Positions 25,418 through 35,097 are shown, counted from the first letter of the stretch. The stretch: 64,000 nt of DNA from CALELF01 sp045617925 (GCA_045617925.1 JAZLJR010000053.1:47738-111737); one strand, 5' to 3'. A program made the numbers and translations. Notes: generated by a model from the letters alone, not told the origin.

Positions 25418-26467
25418 TTATTCAAATGTTTTGAGAATAGAAAGAATTTTGTTTTCAAAATCATCCTCAGAAATTCTTTCAACAAATTTTCCTTTTTTGA
25501 AAATGATTAAGCCGTCTGGACTTCCTGCAATGCCTAGGTCTGCTCCGTTAGCTTCTTTTGGTCCATTCACTTCGCACCCCATAACGGCAATTGTCAGTCC
25601 CTTGTATGATGTTGGAGGAAGAACAATTCTTAAACGCTTAACAAGCTCTACGACGGAAGCTTTACGCCTGCCACAGGTTGGACAGGAAATAAGTTTCCAT
25701 CCACGGCTACGAAGCCCTAATGATTGCAAAATGTTGTAGCCAGTTTCTACTTCCACGCTGGGATCATCTGACAAACTAACACGTATTGTATCACCAATTC
25801 CCTGTGCTAACATTTGACTGATGCCAATTGCTCCCTGCACCACTCCACTATTGCCAGAGCCAGCCTCTGTTATGCCAATGTGAAATGGAAATGGATATTT
25901 TTGCGAAAGTAAATAATTTGCTCTAACTGTGTCTGTTATGTTGGAAGATTTTGCAGATAAAATCATATTATCAAACTTATAGGATAAAAGCATTTCTGCT
26001 TGTCTGTCAACTGCATTAAAAAGAGCAAGAGATCTGTCTCTATTAGTCTCTGCAAGCTGTGCATTGTTTAGTGAACCACCATTTGCCCCAATTCTTATTA
26101 CGACTCCTTTATCTTTTGCCGTTTCAATCACACGGGAAAGCAGATCTTTTTGAGTCATATTTCCAGGATTTATACGAATTGACTTTAGACCAGCTTCCAT
26201 TGCAGCAAGAGCAAGCTTCGGGTCAAAATGAATATCTGCCATAAGTTCTGCATGGGAATTTTTAACAACCTCTGCAAGATTATCCTTGAGCGAAATATCC
26301 GGAAAGGCAATACGTATGATTTCACATCCTTCGCTATGTAACTTATTGGCACTTTCAATACAAGCAGAAACATCCAAAAGTCGAGTCTTTAACATACTCT
26401 CAACACGTATAGGATTTTTTCCACCTACTGCAATGTTACCTATCTTGACACTTTGTATAGAAGCCAT
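25418..26467 (-). CDS. ispG: 4-hydroxy-3-methylbut-2-enyl diphosphate synthase IspG
   Basis: Iron-sulfur enzyme of the penultimate MEP step. The 349-residue product has the N-terminal TIM barrel (VKIGNIAVGG start, ADIHFDPKLA, RINPGN) and the C-terminal 4Fe-4S domain with SCPTCGRR and MGCEVNGP cysteines. It follows rseP by 13 bases, as in the conserved dxr-rseP-ispG order. Confidence 0.97.
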   Translation of the reverse strand: MASIQSVKIGNIAVGGKNPIRVESMLKTRLLDVSACIESANKLHSEGCEIIRIAFPDISLKDNLAEVVKNSHAELMADIHFDPKLALAAMEAGLKSIRINPGNMTQKDLLSRVIETAKDKGVVIRIGANGGSLNNAQLAETNRDRSLALFNAVDRQAEMLLSYKFDNMILSAKSSNITDTVRANYLLSQKYPFPFHIGITEAGSGNSGVVQGAIGISQMLAQGIGDTIRVSLSDDPSVEVETGYNILQSLGLRSRGWKLISCPTCGRRKASVVELVKRLRIVLPPTSYKGLTIAVMGCEVNGPKEANGADLGIAGSPDGLIIFKKGKFVERISEDDFENKILSILKTFE

Positions 26468-26480
26468 TCTCTCACCTCAT

Positions 26481-27539
26481 TTATTTAAGAAAGAGTTTGT
26501 AAATATCAAATCCCGTAACCCAAATTACAAGGAGTATAAGCAAGACAAAACCAGCGAGATTTATTGCATTCTCATATTTTGCCGGTAATTTTTTACCCGT
26601 TAACATTTCTGGCAATACAAATAAAATTCGTCCCCCATCCAATGCAGGAAATGGCAAGAGATTAAATATACCAAGATTAAGATTTGTCATTGCTATAAAA
26701 GCAACAAAACTCCAGAAGCCAGACGAAAAAGCATCCCCAGCCATAGTTGCAATTCCAACAGGTCCTGCCACATCAGCCTTGATTTTTCTTGTAATCATTT
26801 TGTAAATTCCTGTCAAGATTTCCTTTGTCCCCTCAAAAGCGAAGGATAACGAGGTCTTGCAGGATTTTAAGAAAGAATAACGCAAGTAACTAACAGAAAT
26901 TCCTAGTAGTCTTCTTCCGCTCTTCTCTACCACTTTTACCTGTTTTGTAAAAATTTTGCCATTGTGCTCAAATGAAACTTCATAAATACTATTGCCTGGT
27001 GTGTTTTCATTCATATTTTTGTAAATATCAGACCATACATAAAGTTGCTTTCCATTTATGGATAAAATTTTATCTCCCTTTACAATGCCTATTTCCATTG
27101 CAGGAGAACCATCCACCACATCACCAACAACAGTGCTCTTAAAATTAAATGTTCCGTGTGCAAAAAGGAAAAACGACATCAGAAGCCATGCAAGAAATAT
27201 ATTTACAGTTGCACCAGCTGCCAAAACACAAATTTTTTGTAGCGGTGTTTTATTTGCAAATGACCTTTCTGGTGGAACAACTACATCTTCGGTAATTTTT
27301 TCCGAATTTTCGTCGTCTTCGTCTCTATCCTCACCTTCAAGCTTTACATAGCCACCAATAGGATATGCACGAATTGAATATTGCGTTTCTTTACCTTTTT
27401 TAGACCAGAGCAAATGCCCCATTCCAAAGGAAAACTCATGAACATAAATGTCAAAAATTTTGGCAACAAAAAAATGCCCAGCTTCGTGGGATATTACACA
27501 AATTGTTATAACAATAAAGAATGAAATAATGCTAATCAT
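26481..27539 (-). CDS. rseP: Site-2 zinc metalloprotease RseP/RasP
   Basis: Intramembrane protease that releases anti-sigma factors and clears signal peptides. The 352-residue product has the zinc motif HEAGHFF in the first membrane segment, one PDZ domain (about residues 115-205) and the second active-site motif NLLPFPALDGGRI. The one-PDZ form is typical of Bacillota; E. coli has two. Two bases separate it from dxr. Confidence 0.95.
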   Translation of the reverse strand: MISIISFFIVITICVISHEAGHFFVAKIFDIYVHEFSFGMGHLLWSKKGKETQYSIRAYPIGGYVKLEGEDRDEDDENSEKITEDVVVPPERSFANKTPLQKICVLAAGATVNIFLAWLLMSFFLFAHGTFNFKSTVVGDVVDGSPAMEIGIVKGDKILSINGKQLYVWSDIYKNMNENTPGNSIYEVSFEHNGKIFTKQVKVVEKSGRRLLGISVSYLRYSFLKSCKTSLSFAFEGTKEILTGIYKMITRKIKADVAGPVGIATMAGDAFSSGFWSFVAFIAMTNLNLGIFNLLPFPALDGGRILFVLPEMLTGKKLPAKYENAINLAGFVLLILLVIWVTGFDIYKLFLK

Positions 27540-27540
27540 A

Positions 27541-28692
27541 TTAATTATTTATTGCCTCTTGTGCAAGGATTTTGCCAGTTTCAACAAGTGAAATTGCATC
27601 GTCCAATGTCTTTGGTGCACTTCCCTTGTAATTTGAAAAGACTTTGTTGATTAAAGAACTAATCTCAAGGAATTTAATTTTACCGTCAAGAAAAGCATTG
27701 ACAGCAACCTCATCAGCACCAATTAAAAGAGAAGGGTAAGCTCCCCCCATCTCCCCAGCTTGTCTGGCTATTTTATAACAAGGGAAACGTGCTTCATCAA
27801 TTTCTGTAAGAACTAAATTAAAATCAGACACGGGAAGTGGTGTGAGGTCTGTTTTATAAACGGGAAGTCTTTTGGGATATGCCATTGCAACTGCAGACGG
27901 TAAACGCATATCTGGCGTTGAAATCATTAGTTTATATGTTCCGTCACAGAATTTTGCCATACCATGAATATGAGACTTTGGATGAATGACACCTGCCACC
28001 TGTTCAGAGGACAAATCAAAAAGTCTCATTGCTTCAATGCATTCAATTCCTTTGTTCATCAAGGTTGCACTGTCTATGGTGATTTTTGGCCCCATGCTCC
28101 AAACTGGATGTGCAAGAGCCTGTTTAGGTGTTACATTTTGCATTTGTTCAAGGGTATAATCTCTGAATGGACCACCAGAAGCTGTGAGATATACACGCAA
28201 AATTTCTTCCTTTGGTTCGTTTCTTATACATTGCCAAACGGCACTATGCTCGCTGTCAACTGGTCGTAATTGTGTAGGATATTTGACAAGTGGCATAACC
28301 CAAGGACCAGCAACAACTATGCTTTCCTTATTTGCAAAACTGACATCAATTCCACGACTTAACGCCTTTTGTAATGCAATTATAGAATCAGTACCAGAAG
28401 ATGCAAAAACCGCATGATTAATTTCAGGCATTTCAACGATTTCATCAGCTGCTTTTTGACCAGTTAATGTTACAAAACCATCGCATGAAAATTTGCTATT
28501 GTTTGGCGCAGTCAAGCACAGCACCTTTGCACCAAATTTTCTGCCAAGAGCTACGAGATTTTCTTCGTTCTTTTGTGCAACAAGTGCATAGACAGAAAAG
28601 ACATCTGGAAACTTTTCACAAATATCAAGAACGGAAGTACCTACACTCCCCGTTGCGCCAAAAACTACCAGTGAAATTTTAGAATTATTCAT
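27541..28692 (-). CDS. dxr: 1-deoxy-D-xylulose-5-phosphate reductoisomerase
   Basis: First committed MEP enzyme, NADPH dependent. The 383-residue product has the GATGSVGTSVLD nucleotide loop, ANKESIVVAG, the metal-site VDSEHSAVWQC, ASGGPF and HPVWSMGPKITIDSATLMNKG motifs. Part of uppS-cdsA-dxr-rseP-ispG. Confidence 0.97.
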   Translation of the reverse strand: MNNSKISLVVFGATGSVGTSVLDICEKFPDVFSVYALVAQKNEENLVALGRKFGAKVLCLTAPNNSKFSCDGFVTLTGQKAADEIVEMPEINHAVFASSGTDSIIALQKALSRGIDVSFANKESIVVAGPWVMPLVKYPTQLRPVDSEHSAVWQCIRNEPKEEILRVYLTASGGPFRDYTLEQMQNVTPKQALAHPVWSMGPKITIDSATLMNKGIECIEAMRLFDLSSEQVAGVIHPKSHIHGMAKFCDGTYKLMISTPDMRLPSAVAMAYPKRLPVYKTDLTPLPVSDFNLVLTEIDEARFPCYKIARQAGEMGGAYPSLLIGADEVAVNAFLDGKIKFLEISSLINKVFSNYKGSAPKTLDDAISLVETGKILAQEAINN

Positions 28693-28694
28693 GG

Positions 28695-29576
28695 CTAGAA
28701 AATATTAACCACTGCAAAGAGCAGGAAAAAAAATGTCATATTAAACAATATGCTGTCAAATCTATCCAAGAAACCACCATGTCCAGGAAGTAAATTTCCA
28801 GAATCTTTAACGCCCATTTCTCTTTTTATCAAGCTTTCTGCTAAGTCGCCAAGCTGACCAATTGTGCCACAAATTACTCCGATAACAAAAATATAAATGG
28901 GGTTACATGCTCTAATGCTCATAACAGACAAGAGAAAAGCATAGAGCATCACAGCAACAATACTGCCAATACAACCAGCAACCAAACCTTCTATAGATTT
29001 TTTTTCCGAAGTCATTGGAGCAAGCTTGTGACGACCAATTGCACATCCAATTAAATATGCAAAAGTATCACATGCCCAAGTGGAAATGAATACTGCAAGT
29101 AATAATTGCTTGGCAACTGTCGGGAATTTGTAACCATTTAAGAATATAAGTGCTGAACACCAAGGACAAGTAATAAATACAAGCCCAAGAATATATGCAC
29201 CAGCAACCTCTATGGCACTGCTTTTTCCAGTTTTTTCACGGATAAAAATTTGTTTGGCTGTCGCAACAAAAACTGTTGAAGAAATAATAGATAAAAGAAT
29301 AACGACAGAAAGTTGTGAATTTAACCATGTTAACTGTGACGCTAGGAGCATTATCAAGGCAGAAGCAAGTATAAATTTTGAATTAATATCAATTTTTGCT
29401 GAAACTATTTTTGTAAACTCATAAAGTGAACAAAGTGCAATGCCCCCAAAAACTAGCAATGCAAAATATTTGGCAAAGAAAATTGCCAAAATTATGGCAG
29501 CTACAACGACAACAGATGTAACCGCTCTTTTATTCAATGCTATAAAATTAGAAATTATCTCATTAAATTTTTCCAT
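28695..29576 (-). CDS. cdsA: Phosphatidate cytidylyltransferase
   Basis: Makes CDP-diacylglycerol for phospholipid synthesis. The 293-residue membrane protein has about eight segments. The C-terminal signature region reads GQLGDLAESLIKREMGVKDSG then LPGHGGFLDRFDS, split by a few residues; the CDP-alcohol-binding Asp residues are intact. It overlaps uppS by 14 bases. Confidence 0.95.
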   Translation of the reverse strand: MEKFNEIISNFIALNKRAVTSVVVVAAIILAIFFAKYFALLVFGGIALCSLYEFTKIVSAKIDINSKFILASALIMLLASQLTWLNSQLSVVILLSIISSTVFVATAKQIFIREKTGKSSAIEVAGAYILGLVFITCPWCSALIFLNGYKFPTVAKQLLLAVFISTWACDTFAYLIGCAIGRHKLAPMTSEKKSIEGLVAGCIGSIVAVMLYAFLLSVMSIRACNPIYIFVIGVICGTIGQLGDLAESLIKREMGVKDSGNLLPGHGGFLDRFDSILFNMTFFFLLFAVVNIF

Positions 29577-30267
29577 AACGTCTATTCCTCGTTTTATATG
29601 AATTTATCGCTTCTATCAAATCTTCCCTACCAAAATCGGGCCAGTATTTATTTGTAAAATAAAACTCACTATATGCTGACTCCCAAAGTAAAAAGTTAGA
29701 GAGACGTAATTCGCCACTTGTTCTTATTATCAAATCCGGATCTGGCACATCAGGTAAATATAAATTTTGCTTCAACATATCATCTGTAATTTGTTTATTA
29801 TTATCAAAATTATCAGACTGAATAATTTTATTAAAAGCATCAATCAATTCTTGTCTTCCACCGTAATTGATACAAGCAATTAATTGAATAAAATCATTAT
29901 TTTTAGTTTTTTCTTCTGCTTCAAGTAATGCATCTTGCACTGCCTGTGGCAACATATTAACTCTGCCTGAAATGCGAAGTCTAGCCCCAGCTTCATCCAA
30001 TTCATTTAGTTTTGCTGCTAAATAATGTTTGAACATCGCCATTAGACCGGATACTTCATCTTTTGGACGAGACCAATTTTCAGTTGAAAAAGCATAAAGT
30101 GAAAGATATGGAATTTTTAAATCCCCTGCAGCACGAACAATTCGTTCAACAGCTTTCACTCCTGCATGATGTCCAACAATGCGTGGCAAAAATCTGGATT
30201 TTGCCCACCGCCCATTGCCATCCATAATAATACCAATATGTTTTAATTCCTTTTCTTCACTTGACAT
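29563..30267 (-). CDS. uppS: Undecaprenyl diphosphate synthase
   Basis: cis-prenyltransferase that makes the C55 carrier for wall and outer polysaccharides. The 234-residue product has the catalytic IIMDGNGRWAK, the YAFSTENWSRP segment and the C-terminal DLIIRTSGELRLSNFLLW motif. Its start codon shares one base with the udg stop. Confidence 0.97.
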   Translation of the reverse strand: MSSEEKELKHIGIIMDGNGRWAKSRFLPRIVGHHAGVKAVERIVRAAGDLKIPYLSLYAFSTENWSRPKDEVSGLMAMFKHYLAAKLNELDEAGARLRISGRVNMLPQAVQDALLEAEEKTKNNDFIQLIACINYGGRQELIDAFNKIIQSDNFDNNKQITDDMLKQNLYLPDVPDPDLIIRTSGELRLSNFLLWESAYSEFYFTNKYWPDFGREDLIEAINSYKTRNRRYGKI

Positions 30268-30926
30268 TACTCAAACTTTACTCCTTCCAAGCTCCCAGTT
30301 TGCTTTACAAGCTCCCATACTCTTTTTACTTCTTGAATATCAATCCAAGTCAGATGTTTAGGAGAGCCTTCTTTATTCACAGGATTTCTCAATAAATAAC
30401 TTGGGTGAAACATTGGCATAACAGCACATCCACGCCATTCTTTCCACTTACCACGAATTTGTGAAATTGATTGTGTTGTTTTCAAAATCCATTTCATCGG
30501 TGTGCTGCCAAGTAAAACGATAATTTTAGGCTGAATGAGCATAATTTGTGTTTGTAAATGCTTATCACAATGAACCATTTCAAGTGGCAATGGCGCTCTA
30601 TTTTGTGGCGGACGGCATTTTACTATATTTGCAATATAAACATCTTTTCTGTCTATTCCTGCGGCTTTTAATATGTCTGTCAATAGTTGACCAGCTCTGC
30701 CAACAAAGGGTAATCCTTGCTCATCTTCATCTGCACCAGGTCCCTCACCAATGAATAATAGCTTGGAGTTTACGTCTCCATCTCCCCAAACAACCTGTGT
30801 TCTCGTTGAATGAAGTGGACATGCGGTGCAATGTAAAGCTAATTCTTTTGCCTCTTTCCAAAGCAATTCTCTAGCTTTTGTTTTGTCATCATCACTCAAT
30901 TGCAATAAGACTTTCTTGTCTACCAT
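30267..30926 (-). CDS. udg: Type 4 uracil-DNA glycosylase (iron-sulfur)
   Basis: Removes uracil from DNA. The 219-residue product matches family 4 UDGs. It has the cluster cysteines CTAC near residue 33 and VKCRPP plus a later Cys (HCDKH). The catalytic motif is GEGPGADEDEQG and the C-terminal motif HPSYLLRNP. Type 4 enzymes are common in thermophiles and many Bacillota. It is unusual here only in sitting inside an envelope operon, with one-base overlaps to both neighbours. Confidence 0.92.
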   Translation of the reverse strand: MVDKKVLLQLSDDDKTKARELLWKEAKELALHCTACPLHSTRTQVVWGDGDVNSKLLFIGEGPGADEDEQGLPFVGRAGQLLTDILKAAGIDRKDVYIANIVKCRPPQNRAPLPLEMVHCDKHLQTQIMLIQPKIIVLLGSTPMKWILKTTQSISQIRGKWKEWRGCAVMPMFHPSYLLRNPVNKEGSPKHLTWIDIQEVKRVWELVKQTGSLEGVKFE

Positions 30927-31768
30927 TAAAATTTCACCTCTAATATAACCACACTAACTTTTTTCACGTCAAGTCCGGTAAAGTATGAGAGAGACAAAAA
31001 CACACGTTTTTTTATCTCTTCAGCTAATCTGCGAAGGCTAAAATCGCCTATCTTTGCTACAATTGAAACCTCAATGCTTAAGCTTTCACCGTTTTGCGCA
31101 TCTATTTGAATATTATCAACAGAAACAACTTGATATAAAGTTCTTGTAATGTGCTCTGTTAATTGGTAAATTGCTTCTTTCTCTATTTTCAACGTGCCAT
31201 TAAAGCTAAATGGTGGTTTTACAATAGATTTATCGTCTGCTTCTTCTGTCGCAAATTGCCATATATCTTTTAGTTGCCTTAACACCTTTCCAGCAAAATT
31301 CTTCTGGACTATAAGGTGCGACACAGGAATAACGTGTAGTCCTTTATATCGTCTTTCACTTCTAGCTTCATTTATTTCTCTCTGGGAAGAAACATCTTCT
31401 ATGCGAATATATCTTGAAGGTTCAGGCAGGGAAAGACGCTCAATAATAGTTTGAACCATCTTTTGGCTCGTTGCTATTATCATTATTGAACATGGAGAAA
31501 TTTCCCGCAAAAAATTGCGTGCAATAATTCTGTGATCATCATAGTCAAATATTGCACGCCGTATAGCACTAACTTTATTATTTTCTGATTTTGCACTTCT
31601 TCCACAGACAATTGTTCCCTTGTATATTATGAGACCATCGTCAATTATGTATTGTGCACCAACCTTTGCTGCAACCACTTGGGCACGATGACTCTTGCCT
31701 GTCCCAGCAGGACCAACAAAAGCGATTGTCGTTATATGTGAAAAAACGTCAGAAGATTTTTCTGACAT
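30926..31768 (-). CDS. P-loop NTPase fused to an Asp23-like domain
   Basis: A 280-residue protein in two parts. Residues about 12-170 form a P-loop domain with Walker A GPAGTGKSH, then IIDDGLIIYKG and GRSAKSE, and an IIATSQKM strand that could be the sensor region. Residues about 190-280 resemble the Asp23/Gls24 (DUF322) alkaline-shock domain. It opens with LKIEKEAIYQLTEHI, has a V-x-I-x-V strand pattern and ends with TGLDVKKVSVVILEV. I recall similar proteins of unknown function in Clostridia, so the family may be known but uncharacterised. One-base overlaps with murA and udg suggest co-translation in the envelope operon. Asp23 proteins act at the membrane in Staphylococcus, so a nucleotide-driven envelope role is a reasonable guess. 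Confidence 0.75.
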   Translation of the reverse strand: MSEKSSDVFSHITTIAFVGPAGTGKSHRAQVVAAKVGAQYIIDDGLIIYKGTIVCGRSAKSENNKVSAIRRAIFDYDDHRIIARNFLREISPCSIMIIATSQKMVQTIIERLSLPEPSRYIRIEDVSSQREINEARSERRYKGLHVIPVSHLIVQKNFAGKVLRQLKDIWQFATEEADDKSIVKPPFSFNGTLKIEKEAIYQLTEHITRTLYQVVSVDNIQIDAQNGESLSIEVSIVAKIGDFSLRRLAEEIKKRVFLSLSYFTGLDVKKVSVVILEVKF

Positions 31769-33048
31769 TATTCTACAAACTCCAAGTCAGCACCAAGTGA
31801 ACGTAACTTTGGCACTAAATCTTCATAACCACGCCAAACGTGTTTTAAATCTGACACTATTGTATCACCTTTAGCAGCGAGCCCCATCATTATCATGGCA
31901 GCTCCTGCACGCAAATTAAAGGAATGGACTGACGCACCATGTAAGGAATCTACACCAGTAATATATGCAATATTGTCAGACAGTCTTACATCTGCACCCA
32001 TTGCGTTAAAATCATCAATATGATTTAGTCTATTATTAAAGATACTTTCCTCCACAATAGAAATTCCTTTAGCCTTTGTTAAAAAAGCCATAAATTGAGG
32101 CTGTGCATCTGTTGGAAAACCTGGAAACGGCATAGTTTTAATTGTTGTGTGTTTCAATGAGGAAACATATTTTGCCGTTATTTCATCCTTAAAAATGTCA
32201 ATGCTTACTCCTGCTTCTATCATTTTGTCCAAGACAGCAGAAAAGAGTTTTGCATCAATTCCACGCACGCATACAGCACCTTCTGTCATTACTCCGGCTA
32301 AAAGGTATGTTATTGCCTCTATTCTATCTGGCATAATTATATTTTGAGCAGAATGTAATTTCTCTGTGCCAATAACTCGTATAGTTTCTGTCCCGTCTCC
32401 TTTGATGTCTGCTCCCATTAATCTTAATGTATCTGCAAGATTTACTATTTCAGGCTCTTTGGCAGCGTTGTCTATATATGTAGTTCCATCTGCCAATGAC
32501 GCTGCCATCATTATATTTTGTGTAGCACCGACAGAAGGAAAATCAAAACGAATATTAGCGCCTTTTAATCTTCCTTTGACGCTTGTAATAATTGCACCAT
32601 TACTTAATTCAACTTCCGCCCCCATCTTTGTTAGTGCTTTTAAATGAAAATCAAGTGGTCTATCTCCCAAGTCACACCCACCTGGTAAAGGCAAGACACA
32701 TTTACCTACCCGTGTCGTTAATGGACCAAGGGCAATAGATGAAGCACGCATTTTTCTAACAAGATCTATTGGAGCATTGTAAGAAATTTCCTCGGGGACA
32801 TAAATTTTCATCAAGTTATTACTAAAGTCTATTTGTGCACCAAAACTCTCAAGAAGTTGTTTCATAGTGTATATGTCATAAAGATGAGGAACACAATCTA
32901 GTGTCAAGGTTTCTCCACGCAAAAGCAATGCACATGCTATTACTGGCAGTGCAGAATTTTTTGCTCCTTGGACATTGATCGTTCCATTTAGTTTTTTGCC
33001 ACCATGAATCAATAACTTATCTGGCAACACAATTGCTTTTGATTCCAT
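31768..33048 (-). CDS. murA: UDP-N-acetylglucosamine 1-carboxyvinyltransferase MurA
   Basis: First committed peptidoglycan step, adding enolpyruvate to UDP-GlcNAc. The 426-residue product has the KNSALPVIACALL start motif, the PEP-binding loop with the active-site Cys in GGCDLGDRP (fosfomycin target residue retained as Cys), and the FPGFPTDAQPQFMA motif. No strong ribosome site; it starts within the wecB stop (TAATG), so translation is probably coupled. Confidence 0.96.
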   Translation of the reverse strand: MESKAIVLPDKLLIHGGKKLNGTINVQGAKNSALPVIACALLLRGETLTLDCVPHLYDIYTMKQLLESFGAQIDFSNNLMKIYVPEEISYNAPIDLVRKMRASSIALGPLTTRVGKCVLPLPGGCDLGDRPLDFHLKALTKMGAEVELSNGAIITSVKGRLKGANIRFDFPSVGATQNIMMAASLADGTTYIDNAAKEPEIVNLADTLRLMGADIKGDGTETIRVIGTEKLHSAQNIIMPDRIEAITYLLAGVMTEGAVCVRGIDAKLFSAVLDKMIEAGVSIDIFKDEITAKYVSSLKHTTIKTMPFPGFPTDAQPQFMAFLTKAKGISIVEESIFNNRLNHIDDFNAMGADVRLSDNIAYITGVDSLHGASVHSFNLRAGAAMIMMGLAAKGDTIVSDLKHVWRGYEDLVPKLRSLGADLEFVE

Positions 33049-34169
33049 TAATCACACAAACTTTCTTTTAGTATCTTAATTATTTTTTTAGAAGCAGTCC
33101 CATCTCCGAATGGCATAGAAGCACAGTTGTCCACTACTGAATTATAATAAGCTTTGTCGTCTAGCAATTTACGAGAAAAGGTAATAATTTTTTCCTCGTT
33201 AGTTCCAGTTAAAATTCCTGTGCCGCTTTCTACAGCTTCGGGACGTTCTGTAACACTACGTAATATAAGCAGAGGCTTTTTTATTGCTGTAACTTCCTCT
33301 TGAACTCCTCCACTATCGCTCATAATAAATATAGAATTTTTCATAGTCCAAACAAAATCTGGATAATCAAGAGGTTCACAAAGAATTACACGCTCTTCGT
33401 CAGGAAAATATTTGTAAAAAACTTCTCTGACAACAGGGTTTTTATGCATTGGAATAACAAAATATAGCTTGGGATAATTTTTTAATAAAAAATTAACCGA
33501 ATTACATATACTTTCAAGTGGCTTTCCCCATGATTCACGTCTATGTGCAGTGAGAAGAATAAAAAGTGTATCCTCAGGCAGTCTATTGAAAGCTTCTATT
33601 TTGGGCTTTTCAACTTTCTTAACTGCACATAACAGTGCATCAATTACAGTATTACCAGTTACTACAATGTTTGATGCAGGGAAATTTTCGTTAAGCAAGT
33701 TTTGTTTAGAAAGCTCTGTTGGAGCAAAAGCCCAATTAGCAAATTTGTCTACCAAAACACGATTCAATTCTTCTGGAAAAGGCTGAGACAATGTAAAACT
33801 ACGGAGACCTGCTTCTACATGTCCAACTGGAATTTTCAAATAAAATGCAGCTAACGCAGCAGCAAATGTTGTTGTTGTGTCTCCATGAACTAATACTGCT
33901 GAAGGATTTATTTTTCGTAAATAATCAGAGGCCATAGTCAATACAGATGATGTAATATATTCAAGCCCTTGACGAGCTTTCATAACATGTAAATTAATAT
34001 CCGGAATTATGTTAAAGAAGTCAAGAACACTATCAAGCATTTCGGCATGCTGACCAGTCGCTAAAACTTTTACATCAAAATTCGCATCAGCCTTTAGAGC
34101 CAAAATAACAGGCGCCATTTTGATAGCTTCAGGTCTAGTCCCAACAACACAAACAATAGTTTTTTTCAT
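33048..34169 (-). CDS. wecB: UDP-N-acetylglucosamine 2-epimerase (non-hydrolysing)
   Basis: Interconverts UDP-GlcNAc and UDP-ManNAc. The 373-residue GT-B fold protein has GTRPEAIKMAPV at the start, VHGDTTTTFAAALAAF, HVEAGLRSF, AHRRESWG and the C-terminal SDSGGVQEE motif. UDP-ManNAc is the donor for WecG/TagA enzymes, such as the one at 5942. It follows the WecA/TagO gene by 27 bases. Confidence 0.96.
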   Translation of the reverse strand: MKKTIVCVVGTRPEAIKMAPVILALKADANFDVKVLATGQHAEMLDSVLDFFNIIPDINLHVMKARQGLEYITSSVLTMASDYLRKINPSAVLVHGDTTTTFAAALAAFYLKIPVGHVEAGLRSFTLSQPFPEELNRVLVDKFANWAFAPTELSKQNLLNENFPASNIVVTGNTVIDALLCAVKKVEKPKIEAFNRLPEDTLFILLTAHRRESWGKPLESICNSVNFLLKNYPKLYFVIPMHKNPVVREVFYKYFPDEERVILCEPLDYPDFVWTMKNSIFIMSDSGGVQEEVTAIKKPLLILRSVTERPEAVESGTGILTGTNEEKIITFSRKLLDDKAYYNSVVDNCASMPFGDGTASKKIIKILKESLCD

Positions 34170-34196
34170 AATAATTGCTCCTAGTGTAATAACTGT

Positions 34197-35078
34197 TTAT
34201 AGCAATGATAATAAATATTTCCCAAACATCAGAAAAAGTATATGAATCACACTCATAATAAGCAAAGTTGCAGGTTTAGAAAACCCTGCATCTTGCAACT
34301 TATGGTGCGTATGCCCTCGGTCTGGAAGAAAAGGAGATTTCTTATGTAAAATTCTTCTTGTCATTGCGACAAGTGTATCAATTACAGGGATTCCACCCAA
34401 AAATAATATAGAAAATGCAAATATTAGGATGTTATTAGAATGACTTGGGGGAAGATTAGAAATTGACCAAGCAATATGACTTGCACAGATAAACCCTAAT
34501 AATGTGCTTCCACCATCACCAAGAAAAGTCCTTGGTCTTGGAAAATTCCAAAATAATACACCAAAAATAACCGATGCTAACGGAAGCCACATTGACATGT
34601 CATGAAAGAATAACAAAGATGCAAGCGATGTTAAAAAGGATATAGTAAGGCACAAACCATCCATGCCATCTATGAAATTGTATGCATTTATCATTCCTGT
34701 AATCCACACGATTGTAATTATCTTAGCAGGTAAATTTAAGGACAATGGAATTGCTACAATAGCAGCAGAAACAAATTGTATGCACAATCTTATTAACGGT
34801 GGCAGGGAATGCATATCATCCACATAGCCAATGAAAAATATAAAAGTTGCACTCGTAGCTATGAAAGACACTTCCCTATTATACTGAGCCATAATAAGAG
34901 CCCAAAGTATATATCCGCTCCAAATTACTATTCCAGCACCTCTAGGTGTTACTATTTTATGTGACTTCCTTGCGTCAGGGATATCCATGGCACGAAAATC
35001 TTTAGCCAATTTTATTGCTAGCGGTGTGCCAAGCAATCCCCAGAATAAAAGAAGAATAGAAAATATATAATTTAACAA
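34197..35078 (-). CDS. WecA/TagO family undecaprenyl-phosphate GlcNAc-1-phosphate transferase
   Basis: Starts lipid-linked glycan assembly by moving GlcNAc-1-P onto undecaprenyl phosphate. The 293-residue membrane protein, about 9-10 segments, has all catalytic signatures: GYVDDM (Asp 87-88), NAYNFIDGMDGL (Asp 137), FLGDGGS (Asp 188) and the GHTHH loop (256-259) with PDRG before it. With WecB next to it and the GT26 protein at 5942, the first three steps of an enterobacterial-common-antigen-like or teichoic-linkage-like pathway are present. Confidence 0.92.
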   Translation of the reverse strand: MLNYIFSILLLFWGLLGTPLAIKLAKDFRAMDIPDARKSHKIVTPRGAGIVIWSGYILWALIMAQYNREVSFIATSATFIFFIGYVDDMHSLPPLIRLCIQFVSAAIVAIPLSLNLPAKIITIVWITGMINAYNFIDGMDGLCLTISFLTSLASLLFFHDMSMWLPLASVIFGVLFWNFPRPRTFLGDGGSTLLGFICASHIAWSISNLPPSHSNNILIFAFSILFLGGIPVIDTLVAMTRRILHKKSPFLPDRGHTHHKLQDAGFSKPATLLIMSVIHILFLMFGKYLLSLL

Positions 35079-35097
35079 AATTATTTCCTTCTATAAA

